Notes: generated by a model not told the origin, from the letters alone. Shown: positions 1 through 13,900, numbered from the stretch's first letter. The stretch is DNA of 64,000 nucleotides from Latrodectus hesperus (GCA_037975125.1 JAJQOW010000014.1:18434115-18498114), one strand, 5' to 3'. Program-made: numbers and translations.

Positions 1-165
1 AAGCTCGTTTATAGTGTGGGCCACATTCATACATCCTCACAGAAGAAATGATAGAGAAACACAGAGAGAACAGAGAAAGAAACATCCATGCCCGAAGTGG
101 GATTCGAAACCAGAACCCACAGCTCAAGAGTCAGGAACGCTAACCACTCAGCCATCGGTCGGCAC
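1..165 (-). mobile_element. tRNA-derived SINE (head group 3), cut by the window edge
   Basis: Read on the minus strand, the segment starts with a tRNA-like head: a gccgaccgatggctgagtgg A-box region and a B-box-like ggtttcgaatccc carrying one extra base. It continues through a cgggcatggatgt core and a pyrimidine-rich tctct stretch into gtggcc and ataaacgag. The same head and body recur at 57176-57473, so this is a dispersed family. The 3' tail lies beyond base 1. The extra base in the B box suggests that this copy is not transcriptionally competent. It is not a genuine tRNA gene, because the arms do not close into a cloverleaf. Confidence 0.7.
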
Positions 166-3100
166 ATCACATTAATTTTGTAGTTGTGGTTTTTGAAATA
201 ATATAAAACACATAAAAATATATATTCAACTAATTCATAATCTTTTTATGAATCTTTGTTTCCAACTTAATGAAATATTTTGTTTTATAATTGGCTCAAT
301 TTTTCTATTAACTCTTCGACTACAAATATGGACAAGTATTGTAAATATAGGAATGAGACTTACCATGAAATGTTTTACTTTCATAGTTATTGTGTTGGAA
401 TTAAATCAAGAGAAATTGATTTCTTTCAAAATAAAAACAATTTTGTAAATACTCATATTATACATTTTCATTAAAGATTTAAATATTAAGTTATTTTTAA
501 AATAAATAAATAGAAAAGAAAATTTTTTTGTTCAGGGATTTTTAATATTTGCTATAAGCAATGCTAATACTTGATTACACTGCTAATGCTCTATAACATT
601 GCTATTTCAATGAACTTTGTTATATGCTCTAAGTTTCGTACAGCCTTTGAACCCTATTTAGTGTATCATCTAATTATTTAAAAATGTAATATCACGAAGT
701 CTTATGATTAAAATATTTTCGATAGAAAATAATTATGAATTTAAAAATGTTACTTTGATAATATCTTTTTTAAAAAAATAATCGTGTTTAATTTAACTTT
801 TATAATTTTAAGCAATTGAATTTTTTAAATAATATTAATAAAATTGCTTTTCGATTTTTCAATTATTTTTTATTTATTAGGAAATTTAATATGTATTTGG
901 AAACAATTAAAATTAAGTAAAATGCACGTAAAATTAAGCTTTATTTTTGTCAGTAATTCTATTTTTGTTAAATATAGAGACACGAATTTTTCTATAATAA
1001 TTGAAAATTCTGTTTTGAATATCAAAAATTGAGCCCCTTTTCACTGTGCTTAGCAAATCGACAGCGCAGTGCCCTATTTTAAATCATTTTTTTGTGGATA
1101 GACGAGTAAAATAAAAGAGTAAATAAATACTAGAAAAATTCTTTTACTGACTTATATATTGTTCCATTTGAATAGTTTTCGGATAATTGCTTTTTCTCAT
1201 AGGCATCCTATTATTTTCAGTTTTTCTTAGAAGATACTATTACTTTTTTTTTAAAGAATATGCTTAATAGGGTTTTATTTACTCGCTTTTAATCTATTGT
1301 CTTGCAGTTTTTGGATCCATAGAGCTTCCTTAAAATTACTAACTAGAATTCGAACTATTTTATATTTAGAATTTTCTTAACTTATTATCTTACAATATTA
1401 ATGCCATGTATTTAATAACAAGTTTTATTCTAATCCTTTTTGGTGGTCTTATTGAGTGAACTCAAAAATCATCTTTGATCCTACCATTTATACGAAATCG
1501 CCACACATCAATTTCGTTACAGTCAAAGTAAATAAATATCCGCTTCTTCTTTCCACTCTAATTATAGTACATATTGTAATAATTAGCTATAATATTTCTG
1601 CGATTTTTAGCATTCAATGTGTGTGTATCAAATTAAAAAATTATTTCAACACTTTGCAAAAGAAGTTCAATTATTGATTATTTCAACTCCTTCTTTGAAA
1701 CTGAAGCCTTTGCTTAATGTATTAAGTTTTGCTTGTAAACAATAAGTAAATACGAATGACTTTTTATTATGCTAAGGTTTATTAACTATAAACATATTAA
1801 AGCTGCCTTTCTTGTTACAAAAAGGTACTTAATATAATATTTTTTCGTAAATCTAAAGCATGTTTATTGTGTTTAGAAATCTAAAATTCGTTTATGTATT
1901 TCGACAACTGTATGTATTCCGTGTATGTATTTTCGTGTTCGTTTATGTATTTCGGCAACTGTAAAAAAGGCAGAAAATTTTTAGATACACTATAATTAGG
2001 CTTACATATAAACTATGTTTGAATACTAGGTTTTCAGCAATTTAGTATTGTTGCAATTTCATTAATATCGAAAATACTAGTTCAATAGATCTTACATCAT
2101 TATTTTTCGAATATCCTTTGTATGTTACCATTTGAAAACATTATACAACGTAGGATATTAGCAACGAACTAATCATGAATATTTCGTCTTTTCAGTGCAA
2201 AACATTTATGAAATCTGTATTATTTTATAATGTTTATGCCATTTTCCATTACACTCATAGACTGAAGAAGTGCCAATTCTAGGCATTAACTACGTTTTTA
2301 AGCAGAATAAGAAAAGTTAAAAATTAAAAAAAGAGCAACTTTGTATAATATAAAATAAACCGTGTTATAATCAAGGTTTCTGAAATTTATCTACATAGCT
2401 TTAAAATGATCTAATTAGAAAATCACATTCTCCCCTTAGTCATTTGGTACAGTGTCCAGATTCATTTGAAAACCTGTTACTTCTAATTTTATAAAAATTT
2501 TTATAGATAGTTATATATATTAATATTTTACAATCGGATTAAATCCTGTAACTTTCAAGAACTCATATCGACAATTATTATGCATGTTAAAAACAGAAAT
2601 TTCATGATATGCAGTATTTCTCAACAATCAAAGTTTATTTTCAAGTTTTTAATGTCCAGATTGTATTATTGCATTTCAAGTGATATTGTTTCATACATTG
2701 TGTACCATATTTATATTTTCAAGAGAGGAAGACAGCAAACTTACAAACACCTACTCAACAGACAGCCTTTCATTTATGTATCCACTTCTTATTGACTTCC
2801 AGATAGATTCTTCATTAAATAATTACCTTTATTTACGTGTGTCAAAGAAAAATACCCAAATTTTTCCAATTACTTATCCTATAGATGCTAGTATAATACC
2901 CCAAGATAGCAGAAACACAGCATCCATCCCTTATTCTTTAACCATGGATGAAACGATACCCATGATTTTTACATGGAAGATCAAAGTCTTCCACTAAGCC
3001 ATAGTGAAGTATGATTAAAGTCCGTCGGTCATATTCACCGATTTGAAGAAATTATTGATCTTACATGGTGCATGATATGGGATTAATGCTTCAAGTATGT

Positions 3101-3480
3101 GCCACAAGTATCCTGCTAATTTTCTTTGTAAAGTTCTTACATTAAATGAATCCAATTTACTTATTTAGTATATTACTATTCGGTAGTAAATCGTTTTGTT
3201 TTTTGACACACTATTTATTAATTTTCTTCATAGCTATATACCTATTTTCCAATTAATATATAATTTTATAAAATTTCAAACTATTTTAATATATAAGGAT
3301 ATCTAATCCATTAAAAGGTTTCTGTTTTTTAGTTTTTTTACTTTACTTTTTTTGATTCGAAAAATAGTATTTTCCACTGTTTTCGTTATAGAGAAGTTGT
3401 ATAATTTAATGACTATTTTATTTTGCATGAAACAATGAGTGATGTTGCCTAATTAGGTTAACATCACACAAACAGAATGA
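166..3480. other. AT-rich non-coding stretch
   Basis: I recognise no gene, RNA or well-defined repeat here. The ORFs are short, low-complexity and overlap on different frames. A degenerate tRNA-like stretch on the minus strand (about 2935-3005) may be an old SINE head, but it is too decayed to call. Around 1885-1960 a short motif (gtttatgtatttcg) is repeated, a minor local duplication. Confidence 0.6.
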
Positions 3481-3900
3481 TCAACAATGTACCATGAAAA
3501 ATCATTGTCACAAACAATCCTTAAATATTATTTTCAGCCTTGTTATTTCGCTTTTTCTTCGGTTATAAATGAAATTGGTGGCATTTGTTTAGAAAAAAAA
3601 AATCGAATTACAAAACAAAATAAGCGTTACAAAAATCAAAAAGCGTGTCGACGCGCCGGGTGCAGACGCTCAAGGAAGGAGGGTGAGTATGCTAAGGGGA
3701 CAAAAATGAAATATCTACTAAAAAGCAACGAAGTGAGGTAGCAGCTCAGCCTACAATTAAGGGCAATTACAGCTGTTCCTTTTTTCGAAGAACCAAAGCC
3801 AAGAAAGACACACACAGTTGGAAAAGTCGTGGGGCTGCTGGAAGATATCTTTTTTCGAAACCCAATGAGGGCGTGTCAACAAATTAAATTTTTTGTCGGT
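3481..3900. other. GC-richer island, unknown function
   Basis: Base composition rises compared with its flanks, and the stretch includes several CpGs (gtcgacgcgccgggtgcaga near 3646-3665). A short ORF crosses it, but the peptide is a lysine- and arginine-rich run with no recognisable domain, so I do not call a gene. It may be a conserved non-coding or regulatory element; that is inference from composition only. Confidence 0.3.
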
Positions 3901-4273
3901 AGCCCTATTCTTTCAATAAAAAGAGACTTTTTTTTTGACTGCGTTATTTCCAAACTATAATTTTCTTTTTTTGAACTTATTAAAGTGAATAATTATGAAG
4001 ATCACACTCACACACACACATCTTAATTCTCAATCCCACACACAGTCCCTCAGTAAATAAAAATATCCGAAATTTGTAATCTATTTTTAATAAATTGAAA
4101 CATATTCATTGAAAACATAAATAATAATGCTAAACATGAATAATAATGTATAATAGTCTTTCATTTTTATTAATAAATTTTTTTATTACCTATATATTTA
4201 CATTATTAAATCTACTTATAATAGCTCTATTTTTTTATTTAATTTTACATGAATTCAATTAGACTCTGATTCA

Positions 4274-4274
<1 letters not shown>

Positions 4275-4346
<72 letters not shown>
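4275..4346. repeat. (TA)n microsatellite
   Basis: About 36 uninterrupted TA units. It abuts a dispersed repeat copy starting at 4347 that recurs next to other (TA)n arrays in this window. Confidence 0.97.
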
Positions 4347-4347
<1 letters not shown>

Positions 4348-4515
4348 CTTGATTATAAATATCATGGGCAAAAATTGAAAAATGTAAGAATATAAAAATC
4401 ATATGCTTAGCAATATATTCAATGCAAAAGCAGCTTAAATAGAATTGTTAAAATATAATTAATAGTAAATTTTTATAAAATTAATCAAATACCAAATGGA
4501 GAAAAATAATCAATT
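4347..4515 (+). repeat. Dispersed repeat attached to a (TA)n array, copy 1
   Basis: The sequence starts directly after the TA array. It shares an ordered series of blocks with 40005-40200 and with the reverse complement of 9936-10253: aaaattgaaa, tagcaatatattca, gcaaaagcag, aatagaatt, then ttataaaatt and caaatggag. The blocks diverge, so this is an old family. No coding capacity is visible. The class is unknown; a MITE-like or fold-back element is the best guess, because the 10-kb copy is an inverted repeat. Confidence 0.6.
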
Positions 4516-6120
4516 ATTAAAATTACTTTAGTGTATATATATATATTAATTTTTGATATAAATTACTTTTTATGCAAAATATATGGCAGGCACTGTTGAA
4601 ATATGTATATTATGAATAATAATTACAACTTGGTAAATAAGAATGACATATTAAGGATAACAATTAATTACAATTTATGATGTAAAGCTGAGGATACTAA
4701 TTTAGAGATATAACAAAACTATAAGGGTTATGTTCCAGAGTGAAGTTAAACATTATCACAGACTGTAAAATTTTAGTGATATTATTATGATTCCCTGAAA
4801 CTTCAATGTGTGTGTTTAATTAACTTGATAAGGATCCTAAGTGAAAACACAATGATTGAAAGAAAGAGTTTTAAATTTAAAGTTTGTAAAAATTATATGT
4901 TTAATATAAATCACAATGAATTATAGGAAATATTCTTTATAATAAAAAAAGGAAATTGCTGATTTAAACTGTAACAAACACAAAACATATTTTTTAAAAA
5001 AAACTATATCTAAAATCGTTTCTCCCTTAAGAACTTAACAATGCATAAACAAGTATTTTTAAAATCAAAATAGTTAAAGAGACGCTACTTTAATCTAATA
5101 TCTTTTATAATAATTATTTTGCCATCATTTGTTAAATTTTATTTTATACGTTGTTCCAATAAAAAAATCAACGAACAAACATTTAATATTAAACTCTCAA
5201 TTTTTAAATTAAAAAAATGAAACTAATAGTAGACAAAGTATAATTTTTTTTAACTTTACAGAAATGTATACTTTTTTATTTATTTATTTCTTGAACGCTC
5301 GATAAAGCAGTTTTTTTATTAAAAAAATGACACAATTTAAATTATTTAAATACAACTAACAGTACTTAATTATGTAAATACAATAAATAATAAAAATCTG
5401 TAAAATTAATAAGAAATGTGTATGAAGAAAAACAAATCCTAAAAAAACTCATATGTAAAGAAATCTGATTTATTAAAACTGTATTCATTTACAAAACGAT
5501 GTTAAACTTGAAAATAATTGAATTCATATCAATAAAATGTGTAAAATAGAATAAGATTTAAAAATTTCAATTTTGAGAGAAAAACTTCCAAAATAAATTT
5601 GGAACGAGCTCCCTAGTCCTCTTTTTAGTTTAAAAAAGATCAGCGAAAGAAATTTTTGCTTAAAAACTCAAAATAGCGTGACAAAAGAGCTTTGCTTTCT
5701 AGACAAAAGCTAGACAGAAGTTTACAACCTTACTTGTTAGCAAAAACATTGCTTTGTTTCTAGAATAACGCACCAGAACTTAGGAAAATACGATTTGAAT
5801 ATACAACCCTTTTTTACGAATTGAATATGCAATTGCTATAAATATAAAATGTTTTCCCTTATTGTTATAGCGATAAACAAGAATAAAATCTTTATTTTTA
5901 TTTGTTTTGTCTTAAAATCGCCAAAATATTAGGAAAATAGTTCTATTAGCACTCAAAAAATGCAAAAATTATTTATAAATTTTTAAATTGTTAAAAATTT
6001 ATTGCGGGTATAAATATTGATATAAAATATCTTCACTTACTTTTCATAATGCTACTAAGAGTAGTAATCATTTAATAACAAAAATAATTTTGATTTCAAA
6101 GTTTTCTTAAATTCTGATGT
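4516..6120. other. AT-rich non-coding stretch
   Basis: I see no gene, RNA or structured repeat. The stretch is dominated by A and T runs. Confidence 0.6.
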
Positions 6121-6310
6121 AATCTCGATGGGGGAAAAAATATAATACTGCTGCCCTTGGCGATATTGGCGGTCAATGGGAGGGCGGATATCGCCAAGGC
6201 GTGTAATAATGCCAAGGGCAGCTGAGAGGTCGAGTATACACCGGTCCGTAATTTTCGACCATTTGCCAAACCTTCAACGACCAGGATAGGAAAAAGGAGG
6301 AAGCTGAAGA
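6121..6310. promoter_or_regulatory. GC-richer island with nested inverted repeats
   Basis: Inside AT-rich DNA, one arm at 6150-6166 can pair with two different partners. Its 3' part ccttggcgatat (6155-6166) is the perfect inverse of 6188-6199, with a 21-nt loop. Its 5' part gctgcccttggc (6150-6161) is the perfect inverse of 6211-6222. The two pairings are mutually exclusive. This could be a structured RNA segment or a set of mirrored protein binding sites. No gene is visible, and the overlapping minus-strand ORFs are phenylalanine-rich low complexity. Confidence 0.35.
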
Positions 6311-8360
6311 AAAAAAAAAAAAAAAAAACAATAAAGAAATAATAATATTGAAACGAGACAGAGGAGATGTGTAAAATAATAATAAATAAATAAAAAAGGA
6401 AACATATAATGATGGACTTCTTCTGCATTATGAGGAAGACCGTATAATTTTCCTTTTTCTTGGGTTTTCTTTTTACGGGGAGTTTTCTTTCTCCTTTTCA
6501 AGTCCTTTTTTCTATCAGATTTTTTTATTTTTCCATCTCAAACCTTGTCCTTTTCTCTCCATCTGAAAAGACTGTTTCGTCTGTTATATTTTAATGATTG
6601 GATCTGCGGCACCAATGCCTTGATTATCAGTATAAATATTTTCTATTTATTTATTTGCATTTTGTCTCACTTCAATTTTTTTTTTCTTTGTGAGGCACGG
6701 AGGAGGCGAAATAATACTTGTTTTTCTGTTTTCATTACCCCCTTCATTTTTATTTATTTTTTTTAACTTTCTTAATTCTTCGTCTTATTCCTTACAAAAA
6801 AAGTCACTGACCAAAATTTCGATTTTGCGTCTCATCAACCATGAGATAATGGGAAAAGGGAGGCTACAAAAATAGAAAATAAGTAGAGGAATATATATTG
6901 AGGGGAAAATAATAATCAATGAGAAGAGATTCTGGAACCGGATTTTATTGTCTACAGATTGCAATTTGTTTTATAGGGGACTCACATTACCACTGACAGT
7001 TATGTATGTATACTAATATTCATCTACATGCACGTATAATACTAAAGTAAAACATTTTTCTAAGATATTTATATAATATAACTATTGTTATACAAGATAC
7101 AAACTGTGTGATGCAACTTTTTCTTTAGAGTTATTTCTCAAAAATTTAAAGTTAAAGGTATATATACATTGAATGTTTTAAAATTATTCATTATAATTGA
7201 GCATATATTACTGTATTACATGTGTTGTTTTATGAAAATTTTTATAACATTTTTGAGAAAATATTTAAAGAATACTACACAGAGTTAATAAAATATTGAA
7301 AAATTGTAATGTATATTGAAATCGACTTCGTGTCTAGTGACAGTACTTGATTAAGAAAAGCACATCCTATGTTCTGACGTTTATAACTTTATAAAATATA
7401 GCAGTGCGTATAATGTGTGGAGTAAAGGCAATGATTTTCGTTTAATTAAAATGGCAGGTTTTATTAAGTAAAATTACCAAGACAATCAGATATTTGCTGC
7501 AACAGGTAAATGCTTCGAATAGCCTATAAAAATAATCAACTTCTAGCATGCAGAAGTACTATTTGAATATTAAAAAAAGTATTCAATATTAGATGAGAGT
7601 GAATAAAAAGTAGAATGAAAGGAGAAATTCACACCCAATAGAAGTATTTTCTTTCGCTTTAATACCTAGATGTACTATTTGCTGATACATTTCTGTTAGT
7701 ACGGTGAATATAAGCTAAGAATAAAAAAATTTATGATAAATTTTGGATTAAAAAGATTAACCTCTGTGTGTAATTTTATTTAAGTGATTTAGTTTCCATG
7801 GCTCTAATTTAGTAATTTAATTACATGGTTTTGTACAATACTATAAATTTCAATACAATTGAGTAATTTTTTTATTTGAAGAGATGTATCAGCCAAAAGT
7901 ATTTGTTGAAACTAAGATTTAAAATATAATATTCCTTATTTAGATAAAGATCAATTCAAATTTGAGTAAACTTCTCAGTAACATAACTATAATGGGATTA
8001 ATATTCATAATTATTATAAAAATTTATGATGAAGTTTCATTACTGAATTTATTTTGAATAGTTATAATTCAAACACTGTCATCATCATCTTTGATTCTAA
8101 ATATTACTCCTCCCTAATGTTTAAAATTAAGAAATTGTTTTTATCGAGAGAAACAAGTATACACTTTAAAGAATTTTTTAAATTGATATTTGTTTTTTAG
8201 ATATTATCATATTTATAAATGTTGGATAAATACTCCTAATTTTGAAAATAAGCAAATGTTTTATTATAATTTCATCTCTCCTGATTCAATCTCCAATTCT
8301 TTTAACTGATTTCGATTGTTATTGGACTGCATATTTTCTATCAATTTTAGCATATATTAA
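6311..8360. other. AT-rich non-coding stretch with poly-A/T runs
   Basis: An A run lies at about 6310-6328 and T-rich stretches at 6440-6780. No credible coding region or RNA is seen. Confidence 0.55.
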
Positions 8361-8740
8361 AAAAGGGGTGGGAAGCACAGATCTTCCATCCAGAAATCTA
8401 GCAAGGAAATTATTATCCCTTTGGATAACTGTCAAATAACTGAAAAAAAATGAAAAGATTTCATATAACAGAAGTGATACTGTGTATGACTGCAGATATA
8501 CCTTATCTCCGCTAGCAAACGCATTGGCTGCTGGGAAAGAAGTGGAAAATAATTATAAGAAATAATGATCGTTATTATTCCGTATTTGGCGACATTGATT
8601 TATGAGGATTTACATGAGTCAGAAAAAGAAAAAAACGTCGTCTCCGCCTTTTATTTTATTTTATTTTTTTAATTTTTCTTTTCCATCTCAGTGACTGTCA
8701 CAAAGGGTTTCGAAGATTTTTAAAACAATTCACTCCTCAA
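8361..8740. other. GC-richer island, candidate conserved non-coding element
   Basis: A mixed-sequence block between AT-rich flanks, including ttatctccgctagcaaacgc (near 8503) with a GATA-type core. There is no ORF of interest. The regulatory role is inference from composition and context only. Confidence 0.3.
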
Positions 8741-9595
8741 CTCAAGCGCGTTTTTGGCATTAAATGTAAATTTACGATTTGATAATTTTTTATAAAAAAA
8801 AAATTCTAAATTTTGCGAGTAAGGCAATAATTTAGGAAGCTCAAGCAATCACACAGTGTTTCGCTTCTTAAAAATGTACACGAAATTATAAGAATATCGT
8901 TTGCGTGCGTCAGAGTTTCATCTGGCAATCGATAATAAGATTGATAATATCCATATCAATTCAAAATTTTTTTGTTAAAATGATGGATTTTTGTTACTTA
9001 CTGTTTGAAAATTTGCCAATTATTTCGGAAAAACTTTTCGCTAAGGTAATTTATTACTTCCTTGAGAGTATGAATTCGATTTCTTTTACTCTTTTATAAA
9101 TCTCGAAATGTCTTTTTTTTAAAAAAAAAAAACTATTTTTGCATTTAATTTTTTTCATATACAATTAAGAATATATGATTCAAATTTAAAATTTTTGTAA
9201 GGACTTTCTTTTGAAGAGATCTGAATAATTCTATCCCATAGAAATAGATTTTCTAAAATAATTTGTTATATATTATATATATAAAGAAGAGAGAACTGTG
9301 ATGACTTTTTTTATTTGTGATTTTGTTACCTGAAATTGCACAACAAAAGAAAAATGTTTTTAATCAATAAAAAAAATCATATTTTTTTACACAAGAAAAT
9401 CTGCTTTTTATTATAGATTAAATCTCTATTTCTTAATATAAATTATAGTTATCAAATTTGAAAATATATTTTTGCATATATTGATTTTCAGTATATTGTA
9501 CGTTTCTATAAATTTTAATAAATAATATAAATATTTTTTTCTGATAGGAAATCATATTGCAGAAAATAATGTGAACTGTTTTGCACCCCTCTCTC

Positions 9596-9706
<111 letters not shown>

Positions 9707-9708
9707 TT

Positions 9709-10147
9709 AATAGTATATTTTATAAAATACAATGAATACAATTAAACAAAATACTATGAAAAATGCCAAATGGAGAGAATATTACATTGAAAATACTTGG
9801 AAGAAATTTCAAAGAAAGATAGATAAAAATGGAATAAAGTATCAATATGGCCAGTTTCGTCAGGGGTGTACTGGCTTCTTTAAAGACTATGTCTTGGGCC
9901 ATTGCAGAAAAGCCATAATTTGTGCCAATGTGGTCAACACCCCCTGATGAAGCTGGCCATATTGGTACTTTATTCCATTTATATCTATCTTTCTTTGAAA
10001 TTTCTTTCAAGTGTTTTCAATGTAATTCTTTCCAATTGGTATTTTCATTGTTCTTCATTTAATATTTTCAATGTAATATTCTCCATTTGGAATTTTTCAT
10101 TGTATTTTGTTTAATTGTATTCATTGTATCTTATAAAATATACTATT
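9709..10147. repeat. Large fold-back (inverted repeat) element bracketed by TA arrays
   Basis: The left arm, 9709-9869, is closely matched by the reverse complement of the right arm, 9936-10147. Shared blocks in order are aatagtatattttata, aatacaattaaacaaaatac, ccaaatggaga, aaatttcaaagaaagataga and atatggccag. The right arm has about 50 extra bases, apparently a local duplication of the tggagaatattacattgaaa block. The loop is 9870-9935. The outer parts match the dispersed repeats at 4347 and 40005. No transposase is visible, so it is a MITE-like or fold-back element by inference. Confidence 0.8.
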
Positions 10148-10401
<254 letters not shown>

Positions 10402-10639
10402 CATGCAATCAAAATCTTAATTTTACGAGTATATGTACTAATTTTCTTGATTACAACCAGAATTCAATTTGAATAATTTTAATACTTGTAACAGCTTCAT
10501 CTTCTTAGTAAAACTGAGACATTATATTAAATTAAACACGTTGCATTATTATATTAAGATTATGATTATATTTTGTAAACTTCTATGATACATGTACTCA
10601 TACTGAGATGAAAAAGCACGTTTTCGCTTAGAAAGAAAA

Positions 10640-11440
10640 AGCATTATCTTATTTTAAGCTGCAAATTCAGATGGCTTTTCTGTATTAAGTTTACAAAATT
10701 TACATGCAAAGTATTACACATGCACGTACAGATGTGTCTCATTGAGCGTTCTATATGTAGGTGTACCTTTCTTGAAATGCTGGGGCACGTTAAAACTGGA
10801 CGTAGTCGCAATGTCCTCCAAGTGAAATGATGCCTCTGGGGATGGCAGGTCAAGTATTGGGGACCTTCAACTTTGTTCCTGCTTCATATTACTGAAGACT
10901 TCACCTGACTGCTTCTGTCTTGTTGGTAGAGACCGATTCATTGCTAGATACAGGGAAGCATGCTGGTGCAACTATCTTTTTTGAAATATAAATTGCAGTT
11001 TATAACAGAAAAATACTTAAGTGGATATGATCGAAAAATCTGACTCTACATGGGAAAATCCTCAGTCCAGCCACAAAAAAGTAATTGATTGAAGAAGATA
11101 GCATTTGGAAACTATACTTTCATGAGTCATGGTGCGCTGAACATCCCAAAACTGGGCGTTTTTCCCCTACCCATCAACCTATTGTATTATTTATCCATTC
11201 TCGCTCTTGTCTGCTTGTTTGCATCCTTATTATCCACGAACCTCAATACTATTATAAATTCATGAGTTTCTCCCACCGTCCTTTTCACGTTTTGTGATCA
11301 AAAACGTGCACTCGCATTCTGATCTGCGCTGTCACTTTTCCGTTATAGCACCTCGTCATCCCACCTGCTTGAACGCACGCATTTTTTGAAGCGTTTTCTA
11401 CTTTTTTCTTTCTAGTTTGACGTTGTTTCTATGAATTTTG
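10640..11440. other. GC-richer island, unknown
   Basis: A longer block of balanced composition. Short overlapping ORFs occur on both strands (for example 10644-10853 minus and 11085-11297 plus), but I recognise no domain and see no consistent reading frame. It may contain conserved non-coding sequence or an old, unrecognised transposon. I cannot decide between these. Confidence 0.3.
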
Positions 11441-11849
11441 GTTATATACGGGGAATAATCTCGTCGATGAATTTATTTTTGAAAAAAAAGAAAATGAGCC
11501 GTATGGTTAATTTAAGCAAATTAAAATAAAATAGAATTGGATGATCATTTTTGTGTGTCAAAAAAAAAAAAATTGGAAATTTTTCCTTATATGGTCTATA
11601 GATGATGTTTTAACTTTTGAGAAAAAAATATTTTTATTCCGCTTAGTTTATTTTGAATTTTGTTGGATAAAAATAAGTAGAAATGTGTGTGAACTTTTTT
11701 ATACCCCTATCAATCAATATGAATTAGACCAAACAAGTTGTATTAGCTATTTATCAATTGCAATTAAACATCTCGTGGTGTGCTTTTCTTGATTAAAATT
11801 GCATTCAGGATTAAAATTCTATTCTTAATTAAAAATATATATTATATAA

Positions 11850-11963
<114 letters not shown>

Positions 11964-12185
11964 CATTTAACAAGCTTAATTGTATGCACAACTAGTACTT
12001 TTGTTATTTATAAAATTAGTTCATTTTACTCCTTATCTTTCATAAATCAGACGATCATGACTGTCCAAAATTCAATAATTAAATTTATTGAATAATCGTC
12101 TGATTTATGAAGATAAGGAGTAAAATGAACTAATTTTATAAATAACAAAAGTACTAGTTGTGCATACAATTAAGCTTGTTAAATG
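11964..12185. repeat. Near-perfect 92-bp inverted repeat (hairpin) beside a TA array
   Basis: The left arm 11964-12055 and right arm 12095-12185 are reverse complements with a single one-base difference (atctttcat against atcttcat). The loop is 39 nt (12056-12094). The outer ends are catttaacaagctt and aagcttgttaaatg. The near identity implies a young structure or one homogenised by gene conversion. No ORF is present. It may be a fold-back or MITE-type element. A transcribed copy would give a long double-stranded RNA stem. Confidence 0.9.
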
Positions 12186-13610
12186 AATGCTTCACACTCT
12201 AAATCGATTATTTCCGTTTTAATATTCTTTTAAATTTTACTATCAAAGTTGTATATAATATATAACTTACATACTCTCCGATCTCCTATAACAAGTATTA
12301 ACACCACCCCAAAACCATCTAAAAATAGCATATAAAATGTTCATTTTGAAAAAACAATGAATACTATTTTAACTTTTTTTTAAAAAAAAATTGCTTTATG
12401 ATTTTAATCGGTTTGGCAAATAATAGCTCCAATTAATATTTAATACAGATTTTGTTATTATATGATAATTTTTTTAGTTATACTATATAATATAACATCA
12501 TTTTAAAAATTAAAAGAAAATTCTTTTGAGATTTAGTGCTCATATATAGTTTAAAGATTTTTCTTTTTTTATTATTAAAAATCTTATTTAAAAAAGGGTA
12601 ATTTTTTTGCGTGATATATAACTTAAGAATATCACGGAAAGAAAGGTTTAATCCATGTAAGAAAAGTATTTTAAAGATTATTAACTGAAAATATTATTTC
12701 ATTTCTTTAAATTTAGGATTACGTTTAATGCATTCCTTTAAAATACAGTCTTAGAGTTATTACACGTCTTATAATGAAGGAACAGAAAAGTGCTGTTTGT
12801 TATGAAAGTACCATGTAACAACTTTAAATAGAATTAGAATATTTTGTATACATTCTGTGTAAAGGTCCTGTTTTGTTCTATTATATTAAAATACTGAATT
12901 TCAGGCGCATTTAGAATTTTTCGGAAATGATATTTGAACAGCTTGTTACTTAAGAAAAATAGAATTAATGACGATGACATGACGGACTCAAGAAAGGAAA
13001 ACGAGTGAAAGACAGAATGAAGGAAATATTTAATTGAATCATCTTTTAAGATAAAAAAGCTATTGTTTTTATAGTTAAAATGTTTATTTCTTCACACTAA
13101 TTTCAAGAAAACTATGTTTTACCAAAAAACTTTAAACTTTATTAGAAATAAACAAGTGACTCCCTCTGAAATGGTTTTTATTCAAATAAAATAAAAGTTT
13201 CGTCTAGGTATTTCATTAGTTAAAATATTTTGAAAAATACTTCATGTAACAATAAAAAAGAAATATTCCTTTATTAAAATGCTTTATTTAGTTTAAATAT
13301 AGACGTTTCATCTTCTAATTTCGACAATAAAAATACTATGAATGACAAGCTTTTTTAAGTAACTATTTTCTTGTCATGCAAAATCAAGTATGCGCCTTAG
13401 AAAAATACCTTTTTTATTTTAACAACAAGTACCATATCATTGTAAAATTACTGTAATTTAAAACGCAAGTTTTTATCTCTTTTTCTATTCTGAATCTCAA
13501 TTTTTATATCGATCTGACCTGTCATGTTTGTTAAAGTTCTAGATATTTTAATTTTGAATCCCTGTCAATCTTTCCAAACAAATGCAAATAAAGATTAGAT
13601 AAGGGGAAAA
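12186..13610. other. AT-rich non-coding stretch
   Basis: No gene, RNA or notable repeat recognised. Confidence 0.55.
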
Positions 13611-13900
13611 AATTTCCACTTTTCACTCCCCTCCAGTTGTTGGGCATCCTGTACGTTTTCCAAGACACCATTGTCCTGTGGAACCGCCAATTGTGAATGG
13701 GTGTCCGACCCTACCATCTGTCCCTGAGCTGAACTTGTCACCCAGGATCAACTTGCTGTGGTGTCGTATTGGGAAGATCTCGTCATGCTTGAATGAAAGG
13801 AAGGATTGAATAGTTGACAACAGACATACGAAACCACCTAATTTTCGTCGGGAGGCATTGCTCTTGTGTCATTGTTGCTTTGGTTATTTCTGTGCCAAAC
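13611..13900. other. GC-richer island, candidate conserved non-coding element
   Basis: About 280 bases of mixed sequence in AT-rich DNA. A 65-codon minus-strand ORF (13623-13820) crosses it, but the peptide matches no family I know and no splice-site context supports it. A regulatory role is inference. Confidence 0.3.

Noticed and set aside
2935..3005. Minus-strand tRNA-like sequence (tggcttagtgg ... ggtatcgtttc)
   Set aside because: Both boxes are too degenerate and no body, tail or duplication was found.
3487..3741. 84-codon ORF ending in a basic stretch
   Set aside because: No recognisable domain, start context or splice structure; treated as part of a GC-richer island.
6096..6501. Minus-strand ORFs with long Phe or Lys runs
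   Set aside because: They come from poly-A/T tracts; no conserved protein is visible.
13623..13820. 65-codon minus-strand ORF
   Set aside because: No family match and no supporting exon structure.
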